Assembly: GCF_019175385.1 (NCBI RefSeq)
Contig: NC_083339.1
Location: 110,221,601 to 110,285,600 of the forward strand
DNA from: Lycium barbarum
Taxonomy: Eukaryota; Streptophyta; Magnoliopsida; Solanales; Solanaceae
Length of the DNA stretch: 64,000 bases
Reading direction: 5' to 3'
Shown here: piece after piece, positions 22,814 through 35,548 of the stretch
How the letters are laid out: every line of letters begins with the position of its first letter
Position numbering within the stretch: the first letter of the stretch is position 1
Notes under the pieces: model-generated
The model's input: the letters and a program-made list of their open reading frames with translations, nothing else
Told to the model about the DNA's origin: nothing
Database searches by the model: none
Position numbers and translations under genes: made by a program

Positions 22814-25390
22814 ACTGTCATGTGTAAAGCCTGGTTGTGGGTCTTACCCTCTCTTGGTAATTCGTCATCAGAAAATGATAGCCTATGCACTCGTACAATA
22901 TACCCTACAATCTCAGCCAATGTCTCACTTGTAGTGTCGGTGGGAACTTGGACTTCATCCAAAGCTTTCATTAAGGCTAAGCGATGTTGAGACGAACTGA
23001 GTAATAATGACATTACTGATATCCTGGCAAAAGTCTTATGCAGGTGCTCAACAATCGAATAATCCTTGACTAGCATTTGCCTCCAAAAGTTTTCAGCTTC
23101 GCCTTCAGTGATTGGTATTTTCTGAGGATTTTCGCGGCGTGATGCTTCGAGTACAGGATCTTCTGGAGCATAACACCTTCCAGACCTGGTCATACCCTAA
23201 ACGACGGCGGCTGCTCTTTTCCTTTATTGACCATCGTCAGGTGCAGTGATTTGATCACAAAAAGGTGCATTCTCAACTGGCCCTGATGTTTTGAGTACGA
23301 ACGGCTCGTTCTGAATTCGAGCGACTGTTGAGGGATATTTGAGCACGAAAGGCTCTTTCTTGGCAACAGTAGATGACTGGGACATCTTAGATTTCCTTGT
23401 CAAAGGGCATAGCACTTCCTTTCGCTCTTGTAAGGACAACGAGGCTGCGGTGCTTTCCAATCCTTCAATATCTGGACGAATGATCACAAGGCTCTCTTGC
23501 CATTCATCACCTCTTTCTATCATGTGAATTTGATTCCCTTCATGCTTCGGGAGAGGATTTGTGTCAACATTTGGAGGTGTGGGCTCCAGGATAAGCTTAT
23601 GATTGTCAATCATATCTTGTAGCTTGTGCCTTACGTTTATGCAATATTCGGTAGTGTGCCCAACTTGGTTAGAATGATAGGCGCAAGTGAAATCCGGCCT
23701 GTACCATCGATCCTTGGGGTTAGCACTCTTTGGTGGAACAACATTCATTAGACCGGCGTCTCTTAATTTGGTGAACAAACTAGCCCTTGATTCTGGTAAA
23801 TGAGTGAATACTCTCATAGGTTTCTTTGGGGGTGCCTCAGAGTTTGCTAGTGGAGGTTGGCTTTGGAAAGTCTGATTTTGTGGAGCTTGGTTATTGGGTG
23901 CTGGCGTTCGATAATTTGGCCGTGGAGCTTAGTTGCTAGGTGTTGGTATTTGGTAATTTGGTTATGGAGCTTGGTAGCCAGGTTGTGCGTAGCACACAAA
24001 TATCGGGCTATATTGGGGTGAAATGGTTCTATAGCTGGTTGGTGGAGGCGATTGGTAGTTATGTTGATTTTTGTGGGTTATGTCTTTTCCTCGGCTTTTT
24101 GGGCTAGTAGCTCTAGAAATATAGGCTACATCCTCTCTATTCTTTTTGCCGCTCGTGGCGCAAGACGCACCTGATTTGTTTAATACACTGACAATCCTGC
24201 CAGTCTTGAGGCCATCTTCAATGTCTTCCCCAACGGCGACTAAATCTGCAAAGGAGCTCCCTTTCATAGTTATCATATTGTCAAAACAATCAGCCTCTCG
24301 GTACCGTATAAATGCGGCTACCAACTCAGGTTCAGTCATAGGTGGTTGCACATGCGCTGCCTCATCTCTTTAACGACTGGCATATTCTCGGTAGGTTTCG
24401 GGCGATTTCTGATGAATTTTCTCCAATGAGAAGCGATCAGGCATATTTTCCACATTCAAGTGGAATCTCTCCATGAATGAATTTTCCATCTCTTCCCATG
24501 TCTTCCATCGATTGATGTCTTGTGAGATAAACCACTCCATGGTTGTTCCTGACAGATTTCGACTGAATAATCTCATGAGCAAAGCTTCATTTCCACTATT
24601 TTCGACCAAATGGTCGCAGTAAGCTCTTAAGTGGGACCTGGGGTTGCCCGATCTATTGAAATGGTCGAATTTGGGAATTTTAAAACCTTCTGGTAGACCC
24701 AAGTTTGGAAGTATGCACAAATCAGAGTATCTTAGCCCCTCTTTCTTTTTAGAGCCATGTTCTAGTTCAGCAATTTTCTTCCCCATCTCCTTCTCGATTT
24801 TGTCTATTCTAGCCTCAAAGAACATTTCCATGTTCTCCAGTTCTGGCGAGGAGTCAATATGGGTGACATGGTCTTGAAAAGTAACATTTGGTTGCATTGG
24901 GCGGATTGTAGGAATTCCCGCTGCCCGAGGGGCTTGATAAGTGTTTGTGTTATGAGATGTTGTAGCGTGAGCAGGTGTTTGGAAAGCTGGTGTTTGGTGG
25001 GAGGAATCCCCCACATGGGTGGTGTTTCGGCGCAGTGGGGTTTGAAAAGTAGCCCCAATCTGGGTTTGTGGGAAATGGTCAGGGATTGGTAAGTCCAAAT
25101 TTGGGAAAATGGGTGCAGGCCTTCTAGCCTCACTATTAGTAGCATTTTCTTTTTCAGCCCTCAGGTGGGCTGCTTCTTCTCTAGCCTCAGCTAATTGCCT
25201 TATTAGCAGGTTGACGGCCTCTTCCAAAGGCATTCCAGCTATGTCAGCTGTTGGGGTAACCTCGACTAAAGCAGTTTTGTTTGTTTGGTGGCGAAGCCTC
25301 AAGTCTGTTTTCTTCTTGAGGGTTTAAGGACGCTGCAGCAGCTTTTGATCGAGTAACTGGTGCCAGCGAATTGACCTCTGTCTATAAGAG
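22814..25390 (-). pseudogene. Ogre gag and gag-protease junction (broken)
   Basis: The N-terminal part TRSKAAAASLNPQEEN is in a different frame from MRLRHQ (25302), indicating a frameshift near 25280. There follow AGMPLEEAVNLLIRQLAEAR (coiled coil), a Thr/Pro-rich linker and the capsid-like core: LPEGFKIPKFDHFNRSGNP, LVENSGNEALLMRLFSRNLS, TMEWFISQDINRWKTWEEM and FMERFHLN. A stop sits at 24370. MQPPMTEPELVAAFIRYREA continues, then a stop-rich patch at 23820-23960, then a zinc module CAYHSNQVGHTTEYC near 23670. The last segment ends LPREGKTHNQALHMTV at 22814, where the CACTA element begins. Gag would form the virus-like particle; here it is multiply broken. Confidence 0.87.
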
Positions 25391-25923
25391 AAAACAACTC
25401 AAAGGGTCCCAAGTTAGTGTTAGTTTAGGCATAAATACAAAATATCACGTTGTTCGCAGTTTATAGCACATAGATTCATATATCTTATTTCATCTCTTGA
25501 TTGATTTACATTCTAAGGGTATTTTGGTCTTTTTGTGTTCTTAGGAATATTGATTTTTGGTAAATGGTCTTCATGGTTGATTTGCTTCTACCCATCTTAT
25601 ACTAGGGGGAATTTTAATTTTTATTATAAAAGAACCGAGTCTTAAATAAACTGCCTACGTATCCCACCAAAAGGAAATCAGGTCCATCCGTAGTTCAGGC
25701 ATACACAGAAAAGGTTTTTTCCTTTGCTACTTGAAACTTAGTTTTCAACCCTAACCAGGCCTTATGTAGGCTTCCCATGTATCCCCAACGGGACATCAAG
25801 TCGGCGCGGTTCCATTTACATAAAAAGGAAAAGAGATATTCTATCTTATTGAAAGCAGTAAAGGGATACTTATGTTTTTCTACCCAACCATGCTAAGCAG
25901 GTCTTCATTGTCTTCTTCATCTT
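25391..25923. other. Spacer between gag and the zinc-module region of Ogre
   Basis: No convincing coding sequence. It holds two CCTACGTATCCCAC-like and CCCATGTATCCCC-like words followed by GTAGTTC or equivalent, matching the motif at 2530-2790. Confidence 0.45.
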
Positions 25924-26903
25924 CTAACCTTTTCTTCCTGCGACAATCCAAACATGGCCTTTATTCATGAGGCGTTCCAATTCAAGCTTGAAATCCACAC
26001 ATTCCTCAATGTCGTGGCCAGGGTGACCATGATGAAATACGCAAACCCTTTCTCTTGAAGATCCTAGGCAACCCTGATAGGTTTTCCACACTGCTCTTAT
26101 CTTCTTCATACTATATAGTAGGGAGTGAATCCTGGCATATGACTCCTCGAATTTGGAGAAGTCCCTTCTCCAGAACCTAACCCTCGATATCTTTTCTGGA
26201 TGATTTTTCCCTTAGTCATGGGTCAGGAAAGAGTGGGGGCCCCATAGTTGGCTAATTCTCCCTTGGTCAATCCATTGGATCAACTTCCTTTCCAGTGCTC
26301 CACACTCATTGGCTGTATACCCCGACTGACTTCGGTGGTAGAGGCATTTTCTGTAGATCATGAAAGGAGCACACGGCGGCAACAGATTCGGGCTTTGCGC
26401 GTACACTCCAAAACTCCCCAAAGTCTCTAAGAGTTCTTGTTTGGACATTTCTAGCGGTGTACCCCAATTATGCGATCTTGTGCCCTTGAGAACAATTGTG
26501 CATAAACCGAAGGTCCCTCGAGCTGAGATTCGCGCAGGTCTCCATAGACTTTCAAATTGGGGATAAGTAGTTTGTCATCTCCGTAGGGTATGGGATCAAG
26601 CCCTTCTTGTTGATTGAGTGGGACATAACTCCTAAGTGGTGCTTCAGGCGTCTTTCCTCGTTTTACCCGATTGGTAGGGTGTTTCTTAGTTAGCTTCTCA
26701 ACATAAGCTAGGAGAGTTTCAGCTTCTTTCATCTTCTCATTGGCCGCCTTAGTGGTTTGAACAGCCTCTTTCATTCTAGCAGTAGCCAGGGCCATACTAT
26801 CGTCCCACTGTCGGTTTTTCTTACTTGTTGCTTCCGTGTTCTCATCGTCACTGACTAGGTTGACGTAAGGAGAAGTCGCACTCATGCTGCCTGGAGTCTC
26901 CAT
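25924..26903 (-). pseudogene. Ogre accessory reading frame with two gag-like zinc modules
   Basis: Between ORF1 and gag lie three consecutive minus-strand pieces. At 26451-26903 is an acidic, helical segment starting METPGSMSATSPYVNLVSDD with RMKEAVQTTKAANEKMKEAE (likely coiled coil). At 26212-26448 is CLYHRSQSGYTANECGALER, and at 25924-26109 is CVFHHGHPGHDIEECVDFKL. The last two have the same Cys-x2-His-x5-His-x4-Cys spacing as the gag module CAYHSNQVGHTTEYC, although the first has Tyr for the second His. They could be extra zinc-binding modules of an unusually long gag or duplicated and degraded gag tails. Frames are not continuous. Confidence 0.6.
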
Positions 26904-27382
26904 TTCTTATTAGCAAATCAACCTTTTAAAAGCGGAGCTAAATTTAGTTTTAGTGGTTGTTTTCTTGGTTTTTCTTTTGGGTAGTGTCTGAAATGTGGAC
27001 CAATCAAGAATTTTAATAATATTTCTGATTTTCACGCAAAGCAGTTATATCAGATAAGCATTTAGACAGTATATAATTCGTTTTCCTATACCTCGTTACT
27101 CCAAGGCTACTAACGCATGAAGCAAAATTGTGCCATATGTAAAACAAATTTGTTGTTTCCCAAAAACAAAAATTCCAAATGCTTTTCATTAATAATATCT
27201 TCCCAAGTGGAATTACAAGGATTTTTAAAGTAAATAAAAAATGCAAAAATTAAAAGAAGCCCACTCTCTGGATCGAAATTTGCTCTCTCTCAATCTGTGC
27301 CTTCTTAGCCTTTCGAAGGGCAGTCTGAATGGATACATGGGCTGGCATCAATTCTGTCCCGATCCACTGACCCATCTGAACG

Positions 27383-28787
27383 TCAGCCAACGACGTCCCT
27401 GTATCTATGGCTCCCCTGAAAAAAAGTATCAAGCCATTCTAAGCTCTTCAATGAGGTATCTGCCTCGCCTGTTAAACACTTAATTATCTTTTGGTCATAT
27501 TCTATATTTGCTTGATGATCTGTTTCTCTCCCTTCCACCCGTCGTTTCATCCTTCTAGCATGAATTGCATTCGCGGCTTCCCTATCTACGGGAAACTTGT
27601 AAAGATACAGTCCTGGAGTAGCAGTACCAGCTAGCTTAGCCCCTAAGCCACTCGTAGTAGTCGTTGTCATGACTTGGGTTGTTTGGATTCTCATCAAACT
27701 TATCGTCCCTTATCATATTCTTCTAATCTTTCCTTGCATCCTTTATTCCCTCGATATGACCTTCTTCGTAATCTCGTACAAACTCTCCCATATCTCCCAC
27801 ATTTGGGATAACCTGTCTTATACCAAACTATCTAAGTACTCTCAATGGTGCGTAGGGTCTGATCCCCCTAATGCCCATAAGCGGTAAGTTGGGATGCCTA
27901 CGACTCTTAACACAAAGAGTCTTGGAATGAAAATCAGGAACTCTCCACCTGATATGTTCTTTTCTTAGTCTAGAAAAGATGTGAGCCCATCCTCTTTTAT
28001 CTTGAATCCCACAAAGCACAGCAGTGACTATCAAATCATCCTCTCTCAGGGTCGGATCTCGACGGGAAGATAAACCACTCCTACTAAAATGTTTAAGTAT
28101 CCACCATTGGACTAAGAGGTTACAACCCTGGAAGTAATAGTAATGGTTGCGGCACTTTCCTAAAGCTCAGTATATATCCGTTTGGTGTAACTCCCCTAAG
28201 AACAGCATGGGCAACAATGACGACCCGGGTGTCGATGGCAGGGAGGCATTTAATGGAAATACCATGTTTCCCAATAGGCAGGTGATAAAGGCTAGTGTTT
28301 GGCTAACTTCCCCGGACTGGAGTGAAGAAAACTCAAGAATGTGGTTTTCATACCCCTGTTTGGATGAATACCTCCCTTATAACTCTCTAAAGGCTATAGT
28401 GGGTCCCTGCACCTAATCAGCTTTGTTGACAGCAAACATGTCTTTCATTTCTTTTGGGGTAGGTTTGTGAGGGATGAGGATATTTTGAGCTAACTTCTTT
28501 TTGAACCTGTTAGTGCTTCCTACGCTCTCCAAAACATCTCTAATTTCTACTAAAGTGGGAGTCATCTCTATTTCTCCAAATCTGAACACCATTTTGTCAT
28601 TATCCCAATCACCAGTAATAATCTCTAGCAAACATGAATACCCAGTCATACTCATCAACGAAGGTAGATGCCCTACGCAACCCTTTATCTCTTTCTTCTG
28701 ATCATTAGTCAAACCTTCCCACCACATCATTAAACCTAGTGGTGGACCCACAATCATATCAAACTGCACATTAGGAGACATTTGCAA
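27383..28787 (-). pseudogene. Ogre ORF1 (plant-mobile-domain-like), broken
   Basis: The first segment (28413-28787) reads GPPLGLMMWWEGLTNDQKKE, SLMSMTGYSCLLEIITGDWD and MVFRFGEIEMTPTLVEIRDV. This resembles the aminotransferase-like plant mobile domain found in ORF1 proteins of Ogre elements. Reading continues through SQTLAFITCLLGNMVFPL (about 28280) with an internal stop, then RRHPNLPLMGIRGIRPYAPL (27828-28034) and an Ile/Arg-rich segment to 27383. ORF1 ahead of gag is the diagnostic Ogre trait; its function is unknown. Several stops and frame changes make it a pseudogene. Confidence 0.72.
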
Positions 28788-29342
28788 AACAGAACATTGT
28801 TAGTTCCCCGCCCCCGGGAACAATAATTTATTTCACACAAGGCACAATAATGCTTTCAAATAGCAAGTAGTGGGATGCAGTGTCTTCAGGTTTTTACACC
28901 ATTTGAACACGGTAAGGTGTCTATCCTGTCCGATTCAGGTAGGTTAGAGATACCCAAACCGGCAGCATGCACTATATCAGTAAGGTTTTTACACTAGTTA
29001 TTCTAGAGTGGTTTTTCATGCAAATGACACAGGTTACCCAAGAGGACAAGCAGGGGGTGGGCTCTCTAAGGCTGTGGGATGACCGCATGCCTACTCGACC
29101 TTAGAGACCTCCAAAGAATATAGCAAAAGGGTTTTTTCAGTGAAGGTATGACCGCAGCTCATTCCACGTCATCACCTTTGAAAAAAAGTGTAAAATAAAA
29201 GCCAGGAGTGGCGGAGTATGCATGCATGAATGATAGTTATTTTGTGAGAATTTAAACACATGAACAATTTATATCACTTAGACAATTTATATCACACAAA
29301 GCAAACAAATTATTGGAACCCTTATGGTTAGAACCTTAAATT
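28788..29342. other. Leader between primer site and ORF1 of Ogre
   Basis: No coding sequence. This is the untranslated leader expected between the primer-binding site and the first reading frame. Confidence 0.5.
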
Positions 29343-29361
29343 GTCCCCAGCGGAGTCGCCA
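29343..29361 (-). other. Primer-binding site (tRNA-Arg type) of Ogre
   Basis: The minus strand reads TGGCGACTCCGCTGGGGAC, two bases after the CA end of the LTR. This sequence is the known tRNA-Arg-type primer site used by Ogre/Tat elements. It fixes the inner LTR boundary and the orientation. Confidence 0.88.
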
Positions 29362-32300
29362 TCTGTAGCAAGTCGTATTTTTTCCAATTCATATATGCAC
29401 TTGCCTTATTTAAAAAGGAAAGTGTCCCGAAAAAGTACGGTTATCAATCATACCGGAAAAAAGGAAAAAATAAACTTCTACGTGGATAGTGCTCTAAATG
29501 GACATTGTTTTAGAGTCGCCACCTAACCTATAGGTAAGTTAGGATAACCAGTTCGAAAGAGTTCATTTAAAATGGTTAAATTTTAAAAGAGACCAATCTA
29601 TACCAAAGTTTGGATAAGTGTTCTGGCGAACCCTCGGGGAAGGTGTTAGGCACCCCGGTATTAAGGATCTATAAAATGCGATTGACCTACGGGTTCTAAT
29701 AGTATACCTTGTGAATATAAATTGTTTTTAATAAAAACTGCTTTTGTTTTAGATTTCCGTAATAAAAGGTTTGTCACTCCTGCAAAAATACAACACTTTC
29801 AAGAAATAAAAGTGGTAGAGTTTTGCCCAAAATTGGGCGTTTTGGCTTTCGGGCTAGAACACCTAGGTTAAAACCCGAAGGTGTTAACCTAAGTAGAACA
29901 CTACATAAGCCCACCCGAGTTTAGAAAAAGGTTTTTTAGTTTAAGTTTTATAAAATCATTTTTGGCATACTATTATTATCCATATTTTAACCATATTTTA
30001 TATTTTTTATATTTTAGTCAATCTTAGTCCGAAATAGTCCTAGTTATTAAAATGGTCAAAACAGTCTATAAAGTCTTTAAATCAGTCCGCATAGTCTGTA
30101 GGTTCATATCAGTCCACAGGTTTCAAAAATTTTCAAATCAGTCCCATAATTTATAAAATTAATCATTTTAGTCCAAATTATACTAAATCTGTCATTTTCA
30201 AGTCACAAGTAATATTTGAAGTTTCTAAAATTGATTTTGTACAGTTTCAAAATCAAGTTTAGGTGACTTCAAATGTAGGATAACCTTAAGGGTTCCAATT
30301 TATAAATAAATACACAAGTATAGAATTTAAATGCATAAATAAAGAGATAAGGATATTAGGCCGACCAAGCCCAAATAGAAATAAATCTGCAGCAGGATAT
30401 CTTTGAGGCCCAAAATTGCGTATGCTCCATGTTATGCTCCAAGAGAAAGGTTGACTCGATCTAGATACGTTAGTGGGCCCCGTTGGGGCCCACCAATGGG
30501 TTTGGGTGGACAAGGATACAAACGGATATACATAACATTAGAATACATCCGCAAATTAAACTCGAATAACAAAATTAAAGCCTACAATTATTACATAGCC
30601 CAAAAAATGAGTTGCAATGATTTTGGGCCAAGCCCACAATTATTATACTAAAAAATAGCGGATAACTTACGCAAAAAGCCCATCAGTTGCCAAATATAAC
30701 AATTATCAGATCTCCAAAACTAAGTACAGGCCTAGAATTGTGGCCCAAACTTATTTTCCCCTTAAAATTTTCTAAGTGTCAGATTATGATATACACGATA
30801 TACCACTAATATACTACTTGGTTTTCTTCTTAAATTCCTAAGTGTCAAGACTCTAATATACATGATATACTACCAGTATACTACTAAGATACGAAGAGCA
30901 AAACCCTTTAAAGGGAATACCCTCCATATACACTTGATATACACTACACATTCAGTTATCCTTGACTCTAAACACCATATTCAGGTCAAAAGATAGCAAT
31001 GGCACAGTTAGGAAGAGCATGACAGCTTTAACATGAATGCAGGATCAAACAGAATCTAACTAGGGTATAATGGATTAGTCAAGACAGGATCAACAAGTCC
31101 TTAAGAAGGTGAAGCTAACATAGGTGCAAGCATAGTTTAAATGGTAGTCATAGCAAATCACAAATGATAGGAGACTTATATAAGAGCAATTACAGATCCA
31201 AAGAGTCATAGACTGCGGCCATAATGGGTTCATGATACTGTATTAAGCTCAAAATACCATACTAAATATGTCATGGTCACACATAAGCAGGCAGAGGTGG
31301 GAAATCATGTATATGGACCACAGAAATTCACAAGCCAGCTACAGAGGCAGATACAAGCAAGCATGTACTATATTTGTTCTTGTAAGAGTAGTTTTGATTT
31401 TAGTTTTAGCATGGGATTGATTGTCAAAGTTCAGAACCAAACATAGCAAAATCAAAGAGGGCATGTCACACTTTTTAGATGAAAAAACAATTAGTGTTGA
31501 TAGTGGAAAGGCAAGGAAGTGAAGCAGTACAAAATTGAGGTAAAGGAAACAGAAACCAGGCCAGGGTCTATACTCATAGTCTTTGTTTTTAAACTTTCTG
31601 GGGGAATTCAGCAATCAAAGAAGGCAGAGTGATGAATTGACCAATCATGAGTTCATATTTAGCTAGCAAGAAACCGAATCAATGCTAGGAACCATTCTTA
31701 ACTAGTCTGTGCTCATCCAAAGGTCATTGTAGCAAGTAGTAGGTCCAAAGTCATTTTCAGGCTAGTTTTAGTTTAAACAAGTCAAGGTATCAAGTAATGC
31801 AAGCCACAAAGAGGGTTCTAGGCAGTATTATAAAGGTTTTAAAGTGGGATCACACACTAAATAGAACTGAGAAGCTGCCAACTTAAACAACCAAACAAAT
31901 GCAGTTTCATTTTTTATAAAATATTCATAGCTTTCCTTTTGAAACTCTTTTAATCTTTTTACAGGAAAAGAAAAGGTTCCTAGTCTTATAATTAGCACCT
32001 TTATAATCATTTTAGACAAGTTTCCAGACTCCAAATGTCACAAAAACAGTCAACAAGGAAGAAGCAAGGCAAATAAACACGCAAATGGTCCATACAGTTC
32101 ACACACATAGCCTCTTCTTCTTTTCAAATCAGTTTTGAGTCTTCAAATCCAAAGGCAATACATTCTTGAGCTAACAGAAATGCCTCATGGTTTTATGTAA
32201 AGAGAATCCAAGTAAATAGGAAAGGCTGGACCTTCACAGAATTCAGCTTTCTATCCTACAATCCCCTCAACACTACATGTTATGCCAAAAAGCTCTTCTT

Positions 32301-34556
32301 GTCAAGAACCAATTTTACAGACTAAGTTTAATACTCTTAAAAGGATTCCATTTAGGTATAGGGTAAAAAACAAGCAATCAAGTGAGCCCAAGAACACACA
32401 GTCTCACATAAGGGGTTTGAATTTCTACTTTTTACAGTTTTGATAGCCTATTAGTCAAGTAGACTTAATGATCAATGACAGACAAAAAAAAAAAAAGATT
32501 CACAGTTTTAACTTCAAATAACTAATTCTAGGTTCAGGTTATACTTCAACACTTAACAAGAATAATAAAGAAACAGTTTTGACCCAGGCATTAGTTTTCT
32601 TAATCTTAACTCTTCAAATTTTGAAAAAAGTGAACAAATGCTAGCTATAACACAACCTTCAATCATAATTCACTACTCTCAAGTCAAACAAGTTCATTTT
32701 TTCTTAAAATTTTAGTCTTAAAAGCCTTATTTATCAAACAGCAAGCTCAATCTCTTCTAAGATTGCCAAATGAATTCAAGACAGTGTCAAATTACAAGCT
32801 TGGGTAAGTTACAATACACAAGGGTGTGTTCCAAACCAAATGGATCACAAATGATCCCAAACAGTACCTTAATAAGTCAACATGAAGCACAGTCTAATCT
32901 AGGAACTGTTTTTAAGGCAAGATTTTCATTAAGGTCACACAGCTAGGATAATTTCTACTAGGAAATGCACTAGTTCACAAAAATCTAAAAAGGAAATTAT
33001 AAAAGGTACATGGTAACTAGCCTAGGGTCATGAAGGTACACTGAGATAGACACAGTCAAGACTACACAAGACAAGATAGACAATGCACACTTGAGACTAT
33101 TTTTTAAAACCAAGAAAGGCAAATTGAAATTCAGTAGGAGTAGCACACAATTTAAATCTTTCCTTTTCTACTTAAAGGCATCTGTATTACATTTCCAAGA
33201 ATAAACTTGAGTATTTCAAAAATCCTTAATCAACTAGATGACTTTAGAAGATGTTAAGCTATAGAACAAACTATTTTTTTCTCAAATTGTGGCACATAAA
33301 AGGAAAGAGAAACAACTTATGTAGCTACCAAGCTTTACACTCAACCTAGACACTGGTTTGAACCTCAACTTTTATCTTTTGAAAACAACAACTCAAATTC
33401 CCACTTTTTATAACTTAAATAATTTCAAACAAAACAAATATTGAAACAGAGGGTATTTATGGCCTAGTTTATTACTTAAGCTTTTAAAATTTTCAAACAA
33501 GAAACACACATAAGACTGCATAGACTTATAGGACTATAGTTTAGCAAAACAGGTTTCAATTTTTAGACTTAGTCAATTTTAGGATCTCAAAAATTCTACA
33601 AACCACACATAAGACAAACTTATACTCCTATTAAACTACTACGCAAAGTTAAGAATCATCAAAGGCATCTAACTTTCATTTTAGACTCTAACCTATACTT
33701 ATACAGTTTTGAAATCTCAAAATCTATAAACTACATTCCAAAATAACTTGTACCTCTTTAAAAAACATTTTTTGACAAAAAACTGGAAACTTTACAAAGT
33801 ACAATCAAGCTTAAGGTCTTATAACTTCACTAAGTATCAAGTTCTAACAGTTTTAGTAGTTAAAATGAATTACAAGCTCTATTTTTCAAATTCAAACTTA
33901 CACAAGACACTCAACCTTCAAGAATTTCATTTAAAAATTTAAAATAAGGTTTCATAATCTATTTTAAGAACTAACTCACTCATTTAAAATAGTTCCAATA
34001 CTTCAAACAATCACATATTCTTAAAATGCACCAAACTTACTTAAGCAAGTTAACATCAACTCAGTAATGAAGGAAAAGGTTATTTTTTATACTTAAGACT
34101 AAAACAGGTTCAAAAAAGGCATATTCCTAATCCTAGAAGCATTTTCAACTTGATCATATCTACCTTTCAAACTATTCAAATAATGTTTAAGAAGATATGA
34201 GAGCACAAACTAAGACAGATTTTCAAACTAACTAATATTATTTAACAAGAGACATTAAAAGTAGCTAACCTAGGCCGAAATATCAACTCTACTTACCTTA
34301 GTATCAATAAACCTAACCTAAACTATATTTTCTTCTTTTTTATTAACTTAAGAAACTCAAAATTACTTAACATTATCTAAGTGTAGGCTTCCTAGTTCAT
34401 TTTTCTATTTCAAAACAACAATAAGGACACATAATACTCATTTAATCACTTGAACAGAAATCAAACCAATGTGTAATCATTTTTCTAACTAATAAACATC
34501 ACAAACAATAGATAATCATTGCTTGAAATAAGAACAAAGATTGAAATAAGAATTTA

Positions 34557-34557
34557 C
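34557..34557 (-). other. Candidate splice donor in the Ogre 5' LTR
   Basis: The minus strand reads AATAAAAG|GTAAATTC about 230 nt downstream of the TATA box. The second Ogre-type LTR has CACAAAAG|GTAAACTTC at the same relative place (44211). A matching acceptor was not identified. Confidence 0.35.
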
Positions 34558-34786
34558 CTTTTATTGGGGAAACCTAAAGATCAAAAAGGGATTGATTCAA
34601 CACTCCAAGCCACAAAACCCTTCTTCAATCCTTAAAATCACCTTTTGTTTCTTATATTTTTATATTCTTCTTTCTATATTGTATTATTTGTATTTATTTA
34701 TCACTTGTATAGCTAGTGTATATGAGACATAGTTTTTTGTTTTTTTTTTGGGATAAAATCTGGACCCTTAACTCGTTTTCCAACTT

Positions 34787-34799
34787 GCTATTTATAGCC
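34787..34799 (-). promoter_or_regulatory. TATA box of the Ogre 5' LTR
   Basis: The minus strand reads GGCTATAAATAGC, a near-perfect plant TATA box, about 1.2 kb inside the outer LTR end. It implies that transcription starts near 34755-34765, so U3 is about 1.2 kb and R plus U5 about 5.4 kb. Confidence 0.7.
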
Positions 34800-34843
34800 A
34801 AAATCTATCCTAGGACAAAATAGAAGGACATCTGGCCACTCTT

Positions 34844-34861
34844 CCCCCCCCCCCCCCCCCC
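34844..34861 (+). repeat. C18 homopolymer
   Basis: Eighteen C residues followed by TCCCCCG lie about 50 bp upstream of the TATA box in the minus-strand transcription sense. Confidence 0.9.
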
Positions 34862-35407
34862 TCCCCCGAGTCCCCAAAATTTGTACCTCATTCTGATTTC
34901 AAAATCAAAACAGATAGGACCAAACTAAAAACTAACAAACTTGTACCCTAAAATACCCAAAATTCAGATAAATACAAGGAATAGTACACTTGCCAACACA
35001 AACTACCTCATGGTACAATTCCAACGGTGCAATTGTACCAAATGGATAAAATCCCCAAATTTGTACTCAAATGGTGTAAATTCGTGGAAATTACCCTAGG
35101 TCTTCCACACAAATGTGTGTGGTGCACAAGATGGCTAGGGACTCGAGGTCCCGCCCATGGCAACCATCACGCGTGATAAGCCCGAGCAACATCCATAAAA
35201 CACGGCTCAAAATGATGTAAATAACTAAAATTAAATGAAATTAAACCTGGTAATCACAAGAACTCATGAGAGGGCATAAAAGCCCTCTTAATTCGGGTCA
35301 AAATGACCATAAACTCTCCGTGAAATGCCACTAGAGGCTGGCAAAACCTAATCGCCAATATCACCTCTTTGAGAGGTAGGGGAAGTCGGGTGAAGATAAA
35401 GTGAAGT

Positions 35408-35548
35408 GGGGGGGGGGGGGGGTGGAAGTTTATTTTTAATAAACTTCCGTCCCCCCCCCCCCCCCCCCCCTCTCCTTTTTTTTTTTTTAAATCCCCCTCT
35501 TTAAGTTTTAAAATCATTTAAGTTAATACCCCCCCCCCCCCCCCCCCC
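35408..35548. repeat. G15 ... C19 ... C20 homopolymer cluster
   Basis: A G15 run (35408-35422), a C19 run (35452-35470) and a C20 run (35529-35548) lie within 141 bp of the outer LTR region. The first two could pair as a G:C hairpin with a 29-nt loop. Confidence 0.88.
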
